Source: Gymnopilus junonius
Taxonomy: Eukaryota; Basidiomycota; Agaricomycetes; Agaricales; Galerinaceae
DNA: 22,753 nt
Direction of reading: 5' to 3'
NCBI GenBank assembly: GCA_015501075.1
Contig: JADNYJ010000499.1
Coordinates: forward strand, 1 to 22,753
A program made the translations under genes and the position numbers. Below, piece by piece: positions 1-8,746 of this stretch (positions are counted from its first letter, which is position 1; every line of letters starts with the position of its first letter). The notes beneath the pieces are model-generated. The model saw only the letters and a program-made list of their open reading frames with translations. It did no database searches and had not been told where the DNA came from.

Positions 1-120
1 GTACGAGCATGGAAGGAAGTTGAGGTCGAGTTACGCGACCCTCTCTGGTACCAGAGAGCAGTACTATGGGGACAAGCATTGTGTGTTCTGCAACAATTTT
101 ATGAAGCGAACATCCTGTAG
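1..120 (+). CDS. C-terminal tail of an unrecognised protein (partial)
   Basis: Frame 1 is open from the window edge to a TAG at 118-120 and encodes 39 residues starting VRAWKEVEVELRDPLWYQRA. The composition (several Trp, alternating charged and aliphatic residues, ending in QQFYEANIL) is protein-like rather than random, and the frame ends just before a non-coding spacer that leads to the next gene. I do not recognise the family and assign no function. The start lies outside the window. It may be an accessory gene of the same mobile element as its neighbour, but that is a guess. An open frame of 39 codons at an edge can also be chance. Confidence 0.4.
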   Translation, partial: VRAWKEVEVELRDPLWYQRAVLWGQALCVLQQFYEANIL

Positions 121-255
121 TTATTTTACGTAGGTTTGGGAACAAAGTGACTCGACTCTAGATGCAGACTCGGACATACAGCCTTGATTTCATTTTTGGG
201 AACACGAGGAAAACATCTGTCTGAATAAAAATGCACCCACCAGGCCTGTACAGTC

Positions 256-308
256 ATCATTCCTCTCTCCTTCCTCTCTCCTTCCTTGCTCCTTTCCCTC
301 TGCTGCCA
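256..308 (+). promoter_or_regulatory. CT-rich tract upstream of the next gene
   Basis: About 45 bases of almost pure pyrimidine (repeats of TCTCTCCTTCC) lead up to an ATG in the context gccATGG at 309-311. CT-rich tracts just before the start are common in filamentous fungal promoters. That ATG is not in the frame of the long coding segment that follows, so its use as a start is uncertain. Confidence 0.25.
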
Positions 309-2017
309 TGGACGCAAGGCCTATGTGTCGAGGCCTTGGTCAGGATGGATCGTCTTGATTGTGAAGCATTCTTGGCTCCACAGAAACCATGATGGAAAGT
401 CGCCCCTGCATTGTCTCGAATGCCATCATGGCCCTAGCAAGCATCCTGCTCTGTCTCAGGCAGCTTTAACTCCTGGTTCTGCTTCCCAAAACGGCATCTC
501 TGTATCAAAGGAAAATGTCCTCTCCATCTTCGAGCAGACTGTTCGGTCAGGTACTGCAAAGACTAGTGGCCAAAACTCGGCTTTGGGCTCTGGTTCTGTT
601 CGCTTTACTAGTACCAAGAGGAAGGCCATTGATAAAGACCAAGCTCATGATGAATCTTTGCAAGGCTTCTGTCCGAAGTCCAACAAGTCCAACAAGCCAA
701 AGGAAAAAGTAAGTTCATCATCTAACACATTGATGCCTCAACTAATGTAAGTAATTTTCAGTCTGTTGATGATGCTGCTCATCGCTGAGTTGGCTGGATT
801 GCCATCCTTACATGCGGACTGAAAGGCGATGGATCCTTACCATCCTCAGCTACCATCTCCAAGGCAACAATTCCTGAGCTCCAAAGTGCTGGTTGTGCAA
901 AGGTTGGCGATATCGTCTTCTCTGAGAAGTGGACATATGAGGAATGTACATCTTACTTCCAGAAGATTTTCCCAAAGCCCTTCGCATACGTACTTGATGC
1001 CCAAAGTTCCAAGAGAATGAGAATCTCTGTCGCTTCAGCTGCAAAACCACCTTGGGCACTCATCACTCAAGAGAGCCGCAAACTCAAGCTGGTCACTAAA
1101 GAACAACCGGGTGGACAAGATCTCTGGTTCTACCAGTGCGGGAAAAATCGTGGAATTGAGGAGACACACATAATAATTGGTATGATTTGGTTAACGTCCT
1201 CTTTACATGGGTCTAGGTGAATCTGATGAACAATTTAGTCTTGCAAAAACCCATTCCTTCAGGCATCCTTGAATCCTGGAAACCAATCAAGTCCATGAGA
1301 TGCCATCTTCAGATGTCGCAATGTCAGACATGGACATTGTACAGGATGAGCAGAGTTCCGTCAAGGTGGAAAGCGATGTCGAGATGACGATACACATTCC
1401 CGTGAAGGTGACAGCAGTGGGTACCTCCAAATTATACCTGATATACAAAGTGACATATATTTACATAGACGCTGAAGACTCTGACTGCTCTGATGAGGTC
1501 GTCATTCTTCCCCAGACTGGCAAGTGTAAGAAAGTCCATGACTCTTCCATGGATGAGACACCTCCGACAAAGAAACAGAAGCTGGTAGGCTCTAAGACAC
1601 CTGATTCATTCTTTCTCTCACTGGCGTTGACCAGACCACATTGGCAAGGGTAAGGGTGCCACTCAAAATACACCAGTTCCCAAGAGTAAGTCTAATCTAT
1701 TTCTAAATGCCCATTGTACAATTGTCCCTGACTACTCATGTCTCGCAGCTGCAAAGTCCCTTAGCAACAGCGCTCCTACCAGGCAGCATGCTGACTCTAG
1801 GAGGACTTCTATGTCATCCACCAAAATTGCAGCATCCAAGGAAGGGACTTCATGCTTGAACTGTTCATCGCGCAAGGCTGTTTCTCATGTTTGGCATGTC
1901 GTTGAACCGGAAGAAGATACGAAATGCTGGGACGAGTTTTTCGGAAATAAGTCAAACCAAAAGCAATTTCTCAATCCTTGGGATCCTACTTATGAGCCGC
2001 TTTTCATCTTTCTCTAG
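286..2017 (+). pseudogene. degenerate multi-exon gene of unknown function
   Basis: Frames and splice signals give a plausible spliced gene. Exon 1 (frame open 286-708) ends at GTAAGT. An intron at 709-761 contains CTAAC/CTAAT branch-like motifs and ends TTTCAG. Exon 2 (762-1179) continues in phase with GWIAILTCGLKGDGS and SEKWTYEECTSYFQKIFPK. A likely intron follows at 1180-1238, then an intron at 1421-1468 that restores VTAVDAEDSDCSDEVVILPQ, and an intron at 1686-1748 leading to the last exon, which ends with TAG at 2015-2017. The protein is Ser/Lys-rich with a basic PPTKKQKL stretch (possible nuclear localisation signal). One in-frame TGA (786-788) and at least one frame break (about 1297, and an unresolved junction near 1584-1635) mark it as broken. 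No in-frame ATG opens exon 1. I do not recognise the family; transposon-rich surroundings suggest it may be a mobile-element accessory gene. Confidence 0.55.
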
Positions 2018-2326
2018 TGATTCCAAAGTATAGCACTTGATCTGACAGATACCACTTCATTCCTTCGATGTCCACTTCGGAATATCTTCTATCACTTCAT
2101 AATTACTCTCATTTACCATTCCTCTCATTTTAATGCATGTTCTTTTAGGCTAGATCCATGTCTTAATAGTCATTCTATAGCCTTCTAGCTTGAATATCAT
2201 GTTGATACTTGTGGTAGACAGTCAAATAGTCTATATTATCTATCTACAGAGTACATACAACAAGTTTGTTGCTGGGATTGACAACCTACACCATGAAATA
2301 GTGTTGAATCCATGTGAGCCCACTGA
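2018..2326. other. intergenic, nothing recognised
   Basis: AT-rich spacer between the stop of the upstream gene and the first ATG of the cysteine-cluster gene. I see no convincing open frame, repeat or structured RNA here. Confidence 0.5.
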
Positions 2327-3593
2327 ATGAGCGGGAGGGGAAGACACGCAGGAAGTGAGGGGGGGGGGGGTGGGAATATTTGTGCAAGTGATGCGCCATA
2401 CAGCCAGGCATCCACAGTAAGCTGCCTCCCAAGTCGAAACCAATCATCAGTGATGATGATGATGTTAGTGAAGGGGTGGGCAATGATGATAGTGAAGGGG
2501 AGGGCTTGGATGGGGAAGACAATGCCAAGCCCTTGGAAGTTGGTCAAGTGCAAGTGAAAGGAAAAAAAGTGGATGGGCCAAAGCCGAAGACCAAGCCATT
2601 GGAGCTGCCTGACCTCAATGAATATGCAAATGCAGAGGAGAAGTGCAGTCCTTGTGAAAAGGGTCAACAATCTTGCTACATCAAGAAGTCAACTGTCAAG
2701 CAAGGGGGTACTGGTGCCTCATGCTGGTATTGTTTCAAGAGGAAGACCAAATGCAACCTCAATGACCCAGTCCCCCTCTCTCTCCATGCTCCCCTTGGAA
2801 ATGCCCTCAAAAGGATCCTGGAAGTCAAGGCAAGCCTGACATCAGTCCCCGCCCCTGGAAGTCCATTGGAAGCCACAGCTCCCATCAATGTCATTGCTGA
2901 GCTCATACTTGGTGTTCACCAGATGAAGGAAGAGAACATTGAACTGCACTGAGAGCTGAAGTCAATGTGGGCAATAATGGAATTGGAGATAGCGAGGAGG
3001 GTGGAGGACAAGCATCTGCTCCTTGAGCATCTTGAGGTAATCCCCCCTTACCTCGACCAACAGCTGGCCCCACTCCTGGAGATGGCTAAGTGCCTTGAGG
3101 AGCAATCATTGGCAACTGCTCCATCTCTTCCCTTAACATCACCCCAGCCATTGCCCTGTCAGTTGCCAGCCTCAAGTCGTGAATGGTTTCTAGGTCCACC
3201 CCCCCTTGTCGTGCAATGAAGACTTTGGATCTAAGTGACTCGGAGGCTGCTTCTGAGTTGGAGATGTCAAGGAGTGCAAGTCTGGTGCCCATCCCTCCTG
3301 CAGCCCCCCATTCACCCCCCACTATCCCCCAGGCATCACCTGTGCCATCCCCTGTGCCATCCAGTGCTTCACATTGGTCTGTTTTGCCAGAAGACCCTGT
3401 CACATCCACTGCTGCAAATTGAACAAGGAATGGAAGGAAGGTGCAACAAGTGGGCACATCAGAGCATGCCAGCAATGAAAATGAGGAGGGCGCAAAGAAG
3501 AGAAAGTTGAGCCCTGTTGCAGAGGCTGCACCTTCACCCAAGAAGAAGCATGAGGAAGGTAAGGCTGCTAAGGGAGGAAAGATGCATTGGTAG
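2327..3593 (+). pseudogene. Zn2Cys6-like cysteine-cluster nuclear protein, broken
   Basis: A likely start is ATG 2327 (MSGRGRHAGSEGGGGG), but a run of 12 G at 2359-2370 separates it in frame from the main segment. The main segment reads from 2476 or slightly upstream. Counted from the Met at 2476, Cys57, 60, 67, 83, 86 and 93 give C-x2-C-x6-C-x15-C-x2-C-x6-C. This resembles a fungal Zn2Cys6 DNA-binding cluster, though the central spacer is longer than in Gal4 types. A helical, charged segment follows (KEENIELH stop ELKSMWAIMELEIARR), interrupted by TGA 2950-2952. The frame then shifts (about 3183-3219) into an acidic, Pro-rich part. After TGA 3420-3422 it continues through basic motifs (GAKKRKLSP, SPKKKHEE) to TAG 3591-3593. 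A nuclear, DNA-binding role is inferred from these motifs only. Similar small cysteine-cluster proteins are numerous in mushroom genomes, often near transposons. Confidence 0.55.
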
Positions 3594-3838
3594 ATTTTGT
3601 TCTTGGGGTGCCACTTTTTTTTCTTTCATCTTAGCTCTGGTCATTTGCACAACATTCTTCCTTCTCTGCTGCATCAATATATATACATCTTGATTTAATT
3701 ACTTTTGTGTATATATATTTTATTTAAATTTCATTATCATTGAGGTTTTGGAGTGCCAGGATTTTGGTTTGAGAACTAAGTCTTTTTAGCTCTTGGTCAT
3801 CTGGGACCTTTCTTTGGGGGTGGTGGCTTGGTTTGTGA

Positions 3839-5785
3839 TCACAATTGCCAGCTCTCTGTCTCATCCATGGGTGCTGGAGAGGTGTCTGCACTCTGATCTG
3901 GAGTTACATAAACTCCCTTTGCTCTAGGCTGAATTCTGCCTGGTCCCTTGTCTGGACTGGACATCTGATCAATGTGGGTCTCTGAATCAGTGTCAAATGG
4001 TGTTCTATAAGACATGGTGTCCACATTCTTGGCAGTGTTTTGAATTGGCATTGGAGGCCATGATTCTTCGGTTATGCTGGGGTCCGAATCCTGACCATCA
4101 TCACTTGGTTCCTCTGGAACAACCTTTTTTGACAGTATTTTTTCAGGTTCCTTCCAACCATTGAATATGCCATCTGGATATTCTGGTGAAATAGTTATCT
4201 TCTTGGAGTCCACCACGTTCTTCCATCTGAATGGAATTTTGGAGTGCCCCTGGCAATGGCACCAAAGCTTGAGAATATTATGTGTTTCAGCAGCCAAATA
4301 GTGACTGATTTCTTTGAAGGGGACATTTGGAGGGAGATCAGTAGTGGACACAAATTCTATCCATTTGGGGATTATTTGCTTGAATGGTATGGGGCCCAGA
4401 ATTCCACGTGCAAGTTCTGAAACTCAAACTAAGCAATTGCATCTCTGAATACAGACTGGAGCATACCCTAGTGTTTCCTGACATAACCCCAAATGATGTC
4501 TATTTGAATTGCATTAGTTTCCAATCCATTTTCATTGCAAATGGGCTTTGGAACCAAAGGCAATCTGCCTTTCAAAAATTCAATGTCAGCATCCAAGAAT
4601 GTGGTTTTTTTCTCTGACTGTTTAGTCCTGTTCTCCAAGGCAGCAACATGTTTTATGTACTTAATCCAGCACTTGGTGAACTCCTTCAAAGCCTTAGGAT
4701 TGTACTGGCCAAATGAAGGAATATTCCCACTTGTTCCCTGGAGACTATTTGTGTCATACCTGATGCAAATGATTAGAAGACCCTTTGCAGCAATGCAGAA
4801 TATTGTATGATGGACACTGAGTACAACATCTTTCCCTTTGTGTCATAGTGGCACTCAAATCTGAGCATTCTCATTCTCATGCTCTGAAATCACAAGGTGT
4901 CCATTGATCGGAGTATTCTCTTCCCATAACATTTGGCATTTCTGCAGTATCTTTGAACAGGATGAATGACAGTTGAAGGATGTTGCTTACTCAGCCTGCT
5001 TTTTCTTTGGTACACCTTCTTTTTGCTGCCATTCAACTTCATTGTTTATTTCCTCCATTTCGGCCTCCATCAATGATTCCTTTATGGCCTGCTTTGCTGC
5101 TGAATAAAATGGAATGTAAATTTTGCTATCTGTGGACTCTGTTCCAGCCAAACTCTTTGCAACTGCGATAATTTCACTCCGCTTCAGCTCCTTCAGGACA
5201 CTGTCAAATGTAACCTTCAAAGTGAATCCAGGAATTTTTAAATTGCATCCACTTCCCCCATGATTCAAAAACCAGTTGAAAATTTGCTACCGTTGGTCAG
5301 CTGAGAACGTTTAATATGGCCACTGCACTCACCTGTTTCTTCTTTTTCCACTCTTCCAACCAAACCTGGTCTTTCCTCAATGTTTTTGCCCCATATCATC
5401 CTGACCACATCTTCTTGATGGCCTTTGTGACTTCTGTGGCAATGTACTTTCCTTTCTTGAGTCAGGGAGTTGCTCTGTATATTGGCAGGCAACCTTCCAA
5501 TACCTTTTTTTCCTTGGCTGTCCAAATCTGTCCTTGGGGTCATGCATCGCCAAAGTTGGGGTCAGGTTCTAGTTCCTCCCCATCATCTCCCTCAGCTTCC
5601 ACCCCTTCATTTCCTTTGGTGCCCACCTCCATGTCCCACTCATTTGACAGAGGGCTTCCCTGATTATCTGGTGATGTAGATGGTGCATGTTCACCATTCA
5701 ATGGATGTGCTGGTATGTTTGATAATATTTCATTGACACCAGATGCTGGGGAATTTGTTGCAGACTCAACCATGGTTGCTAACAC
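3839..5785 (-). pseudogene. degenerate multi-exon gene of unknown function, next to KDZ
   Basis: Read on the minus strand from ATG 5785. Exon 1 (5785-5333) is a single frame with an acidic N-terminus (VEAEGDDGEELEPDPNFGDA) followed by IWTAKEKKVLEGCLP and IATEVTKAIKKMWSG. It holds three in-frame TGA codons (5540-5542, 5462-5464, 5396-5398). An intron at 5287-5332 (GTGAGT...GTAG) is in phase and joins WKKKKQ to QIFNWFLNHGG. Exon 2 runs to about 4991, where GTAAGC...CTGCAG (4942-4990) is a second likely intron. Downstream pieces in shifting frames include YNPKALKEFTKCWIKYIKHV (about 4700) and LPPNVPFKEISHYLAAETHN (about 4330), ending with a TGA just left of 3839. Several indels are present. I do not know a named domain. 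The divergent placement against the KDZ transposase suggests a transposon companion gene, but this is inference. Confidence 0.5.
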
Positions 5786-6445
5786 CTATCTGCATGTTGA
5801 TTCCCCTTTTTAATGTCAATCTGATATTGCTCAGATCAATGCCTGATCACTGTGGAGAAATTAACTTATTTTTAATTTCAGTTACACATGGATCCAGATT
5901 TTGAGACTCTGATCGACACCCGCAGTCAGCAAGCCTAAATCAAGCATTGACATCATACATCATCACCATAACTTCCTTTTGGAGGTAACCATTGTGGAAA
6001 GTGTCTCATCATCATCATTAATGATGAGCAGAAGAAAGTACTCTCATGGGTCCAAATATTCTTCAATATGCTCAATACTTTTTACATATGCTTCTTACAT
6101 TATTTGAATACTATTTATGCAGTCTCTTACCAATTTCAAGTACTATCAACATGAGCAGCAGTGAAATTATCACCATGCAGAATCTGAGCTTAAATACATA
6201 GATAAAGTAGATGAAGCTTCTGAAAATAGCAAACTTTCTCTCAGTGGTTAGTTAAAGACTTTTTAGATTATCCAAATCATCCAATCTGAACTTCTGACCC
6301 CCTTGACAGATGCAAGTACATTTATGGATGCCTTCTCCTTATCATTTAATCAGTGAAAACATTCAGATTGAATATAGGGTATCTGTTTTTACCACTGTAC
6401 TCTGACATCCTCCCAAATTCATCAATGAGCAGGCATGTTTGAGTA
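5786..6445. other. divergent intergenic region between companion gene and KDZ gene
   Basis: AT-rich 660-bp spacer from the ATG of the minus-strand gene to the first recognisable KDZ codons. It would contain any shared or back-to-back promoter and possibly unrecognised upstream KDZ exons. The sequence TTAATTTCAG at about 5873-5882, followed by a short frame (MDPDFETLIDTRSQQA), looks like an acceptor plus exon, but I could not tie it to the KDZ frame. A CATCATCATCATTAATGATG motif lies near 6009. Confidence 0.35.
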
Positions 6446-7465
6446 GTTGACTCTGACTCAGATGATGACCCAGTGTCTAGTGGGTGGTTTGAGGAGGTGA
6501 AGGTAAAGAAGAAGGACAGGGTTACTCATGCAGTGCAGCATCAAGTTCAACATCTGGAATACATTGTTCCAGAGCCTGCAGACTACACTGGTGATCCAAC
6601 AGAAGATGATGTTATTGGTTACCTGCAGAACCTTCCAAATGTACAGGGCACAAAAGTATGTTCTGTCTATCCAGGACCTATGAAAGGACTGCTGATAATG
6701 AGGCAGATGCAAAATGACTACTTGTGTGAGTGGTTACCTCATTGACCAGAGTACCTCAAAACTATCTTGAAAATGGCAGCTCCAACTACTATGGATGCAA
6801 AGTGTCAGTCTTGCAAAAGCTCCCCAGGTAAATGGTGCTGTCAAGACTGTGTGGGCTCTCAATTGCTATGTGGCCTATGTTGCTGGAACAGGCATGCTCT
6901 GCTCATTTACCATCATGTGGAATGATGGAATGGTCAATACTATCACTCCAGAGCCCTATGGGAAACTGGTGTCAAGCTCTATCTTGGGCATAATGGATTG
7001 CCTTGTCCAGAGTCAACATCAAATGCTGGACTACCTTTGAATGATGATGTCAGAGGTGGGATGCAGCCATTAGAAGGATACGATTTAGGTCCCAATCCTC
7101 CAACCACCTTTGAGGATTCCTTCTATGCCACTGCATTTGAAGAGGTTGACCTGGACACCGAGGATGAAGGTAATGAAGAAGAAGACAGCTTAGAGGATCT
7201 CAAGAATTCACAAACAAATCTGGTTCTGCAACCAAGTTCCAGAGATCAAAGTGGAAATCCATTCATTGCAATTATTGATGTTTTGGGTGTCCATCATTTA
7301 CCTGTGGTATATTGCATATGTCAGAGGGCCAAAGATGATATATTGTTTCTCAAGATGGGTCTCTTTCCTGCCAGCTTTGACAGAATCAGGACTGTCTTTA
7401 CTTTCAATCTCCTCACAGACTTTTGGCTCTCTAACCTAGAATGTAAAACATCTGCCTACCAGTAA
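6446..7465 (+). pseudogene. KDZ transposase, N-terminal region with CxC2-type cysteine cluster
   Basis: One frame runs from VDSDSDDDPVSSGWFEEV (6446) to LECKTSAYQ (7462), broken by TGA 6743-6745 and TGA 6923-6925 and ending at TAA 7463-7465. Preceding bases (ttgagtag) fit a 3' splice site. After a segment containing WLPH stop PEYLKTIL comes a Cys/His cluster from 6803: CQSCKSSPGKWCCQDC, then LLCGLCCWNRHALL. This is the pattern of the CxC2 cysteine cluster known from KDZ (Kyakuja-Dileera-Zisupton) transposases. The following GLFPASFDRIRTVFTF and FWLSNLECKTSAYQ strongly resemble the segment just before the KDZ catalytic core. The cut-and-paste transposase would act in the nucleus. The gene is dead: two stops, and the catalytic core is almost entirely missing. 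Confidence 0.8.
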
Positions 7466-8040
7466 TATATCAGTGAGTACCTATACCTTAAATTTATATC
7501 TACAAAAACCTATATCTTGAATTTATATTCACAAAGATCTGTCCCTGTATATATATCTACAAATACCTATATCTGCATTTGAGATCTCTACTAAGTATAT
7601 TCAGCTTTTACTAAAATCTGGTTTAATAGATCAGCATATCTATATTTAATCTATCTCTACTATTGATAGCTGATTAGCAATTAAATGAGTCTATATACCT
7701 ATAGTAATTGAATAAAAATGCTAGAAAAACCTGCCAGATATTCAGGTGAACAAAGACCCCAGACACCAGCTAGGGTTACAATCATATTTAAATAATAAAT
7801 CAACATTCTAAGTATACAACAATAATCTGCTCAGTCACGTGTCACCCAGGATAATATCTTTTATAAGTAGTCAAAACATATTACAAAAAACATTAGAGGT
7901 TGATATCACATGTCACTCTTTTTATTTTGCTAATATTCTGTAGATGAAAAGTAAATATTAATTGTATATTGTTTGTATATATATAATGTCTAGAGGGTCC
8001 TCCTAGGTTAGTTGTGACACTACTAATTTACTAACCTTGG
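7466..8040. other. AT-rich DNA splitting the KDZ gene
   Basis: Very AT-rich, without a convincing frame, between the N-terminal and catalytic parts of the KDZ gene. GTGAGTACC at 7473-7481 could be the donor of an intron, but about 580 nt is far longer than the other introns here, so an insertion is more likely. The left part is a degenerate tandem repeat, annotated separately. Confidence 0.45.
7480..7594. repeat. degenerate tandem repeat, about 29-bp unit, four copies
   Basis: Four units of 28-29 bp start at 7480, 7509, 7538 and 7566. Each is built around CCTATATCT...ATTTATAT(C/T)TACAAA. Copies 1 and 2 are the most similar (CCTATACCTTAAATTTATAT and CCTATATCTTGAATTTATAT). Confidence 0.5.
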
Positions 8041-8043
8041 AGG
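7999..8043. repeat. short inverted repeat next to the KDZ core fragment
   Basis: CCTCCTAGGTTAGT at 7999-8012 and ACTAACCTTGGAGG at 8030-8043 are reverse complements with one mismatch, separated by 17 nt. It lies at the junction where KDZ-coding sequence resumes. Confidence 0.5.
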
Positions 8044-8053
8044 AGGTAAGTTG

Positions 8054-8209
8054 GGGTAGACTGAAGTGAATTTCAAAGCCAATCACTTGGTGCCAAGAAA
8101 TGTGGAAGATGATGTGCACCTCACAGATGGGGAGGCATTCATGACATGGCAGGCAGACTATTCTGAGCATCTGAAGGAGGCAATTAGCCTGGTACCACAT
8201 TATGCCCAG
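8054..8209 (+). pseudogene. KDZ transposase, start of the catalytic core (fragment)
   Basis: Frame 2 encodes EVNFKANHLVPRNVEDDVHL, then TDGEAFMTWQADYSEHLKEA, ending HYAQ before a consensus donor GTAAGC at 8210. In KDZ transposases a conserved (D)xNFKAxHL...DDVxLxDGxxFM segment opens the catalytic domain, and the match here is clear. The Asp expected just before xNFK is displaced: GTAGAC occurs upstream, but an indel or TGA (8061-8063 region) separates it from NFK. The rest of the core that would follow the intron is not found downstream. This is probably the same gene copy as the N-terminal fragment, truncated at its 3' side. Confidence 0.7.
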
Positions 8210-8629
8210 GTAAGCCCCACTTTTCTTCATAATTCTGACACCCAGATATATACACATGTCTTGGATTACTGACATTTCCACCACATGATTCAGATCACTG
8301 ACATCTCTCACAACATCCTTCGGTCTACCAATTTATTTAGAAGTATACTTCAGATCACTGATTTGTTTGACAATGTTGGAGAGCCAAAGACTTGTAGCCT
8401 ACTGTTCAGTGATATGAATATTGCCTCCTAGTGATCAGTGGGCTGAGTTATTGAGTGAAAGTATTCAGCATTCCAACATATCTTGACTATCTTCAGACCA
8501 CTAAGATATGAATATATATCAGGAGACCACATGCTTGAGCTGTGGTCTGCCATTGTCTTCAGCATATACCAGTTCTTACTGATGCTAATTCATTTGCAAA
8601 CAGACACTTCAGGCTACCACCTTCTGGGA
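8210..8629. other. non-coding remnant sequence with a repeated TTCAGATCACTGA motif
   Basis: No convincing frame. The 13-mer TTCAGATCACTGA occurs exactly at 8289-8301 and 8349-8361, 60 bp apart, with weaker relatives near 8404 and 8495. This may be an eroded tandem repeat of about 60 bp. The sequence up to about 8288 may be the intron following the KDZ fragment. Confidence 0.3.
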
Positions 8630-8674
8630 CCTCTAGGGCTGTTTAAAAAAGTTACATTTTAACAGCCCTAGAGG
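8630..8674. repeat. 14-bp perfect inverted repeat (hairpin)
   Basis: CCTCTAGGGCTGTT (8630-8643) and AACAGCCCTAGAGG (8661-8674) are exact reverse complements around a 17-nt AT-rich loop. It marks the left edge of the AGAAACTTTC repeat block and could be a transposon terminus or an end hairpin. Confidence 0.6.
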
Positions 8675-8701
8675 GGTCAAAAGTGAAATCTTTGGGCCTG
8701 C

Positions 8702-8746
8702 AAAACTTTCAGAAACTTTCAGAAACTTTTGTGAGATCTTCAGAAA
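8702..8746. repeat. AGAAACTTTC short tandem repeats, left block
   Basis: About 2.5 copies of a 10-bp CTTTCAGAAA unit, followed by AGATCTTCAGAAA. The same unit recurs to the right of the LINE fragment at 9885 onward, so the two blocks appear to be parts of one repeat interrupted by the insertion. Confidence 0.6.
8734..8746. repeat. 13-bp direct repeat flanking the LINE fragment (left copy)
   Basis: AGATCTTCAGAAA here is identical to 9885-9897. The two copies sit exactly at the borders of the LINE-like sequence, as a target-site duplication would. Because the host block is itself repetitive, a coincidental match is not fully excluded. Confidence 0.55.

Noticed and set aside
2236..2670. Minus-strand open frame of 144 codons over the cysteine-cluster gene
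   Set aside because: It is antisense to the plus-strand acidic/cysteine-rich frame, crosses the G12 run as a proline run, and shows low-complexity hydrophobic composition with no domain; it is a shadow frame.
3086..3541. Minus-strand open frame of 151 codons
   Set aside because: Antisense to the Pro/Ser-rich and basic tail of the cysteine-cluster gene; composition mirrors that tail and no family was recognised.
7480..7594. CRISPR-like array of 29-bp units
   Set aside because: Units are directly adjacent without unique spacers, are degenerate and AT-rich, and the genome is eukaryotic.
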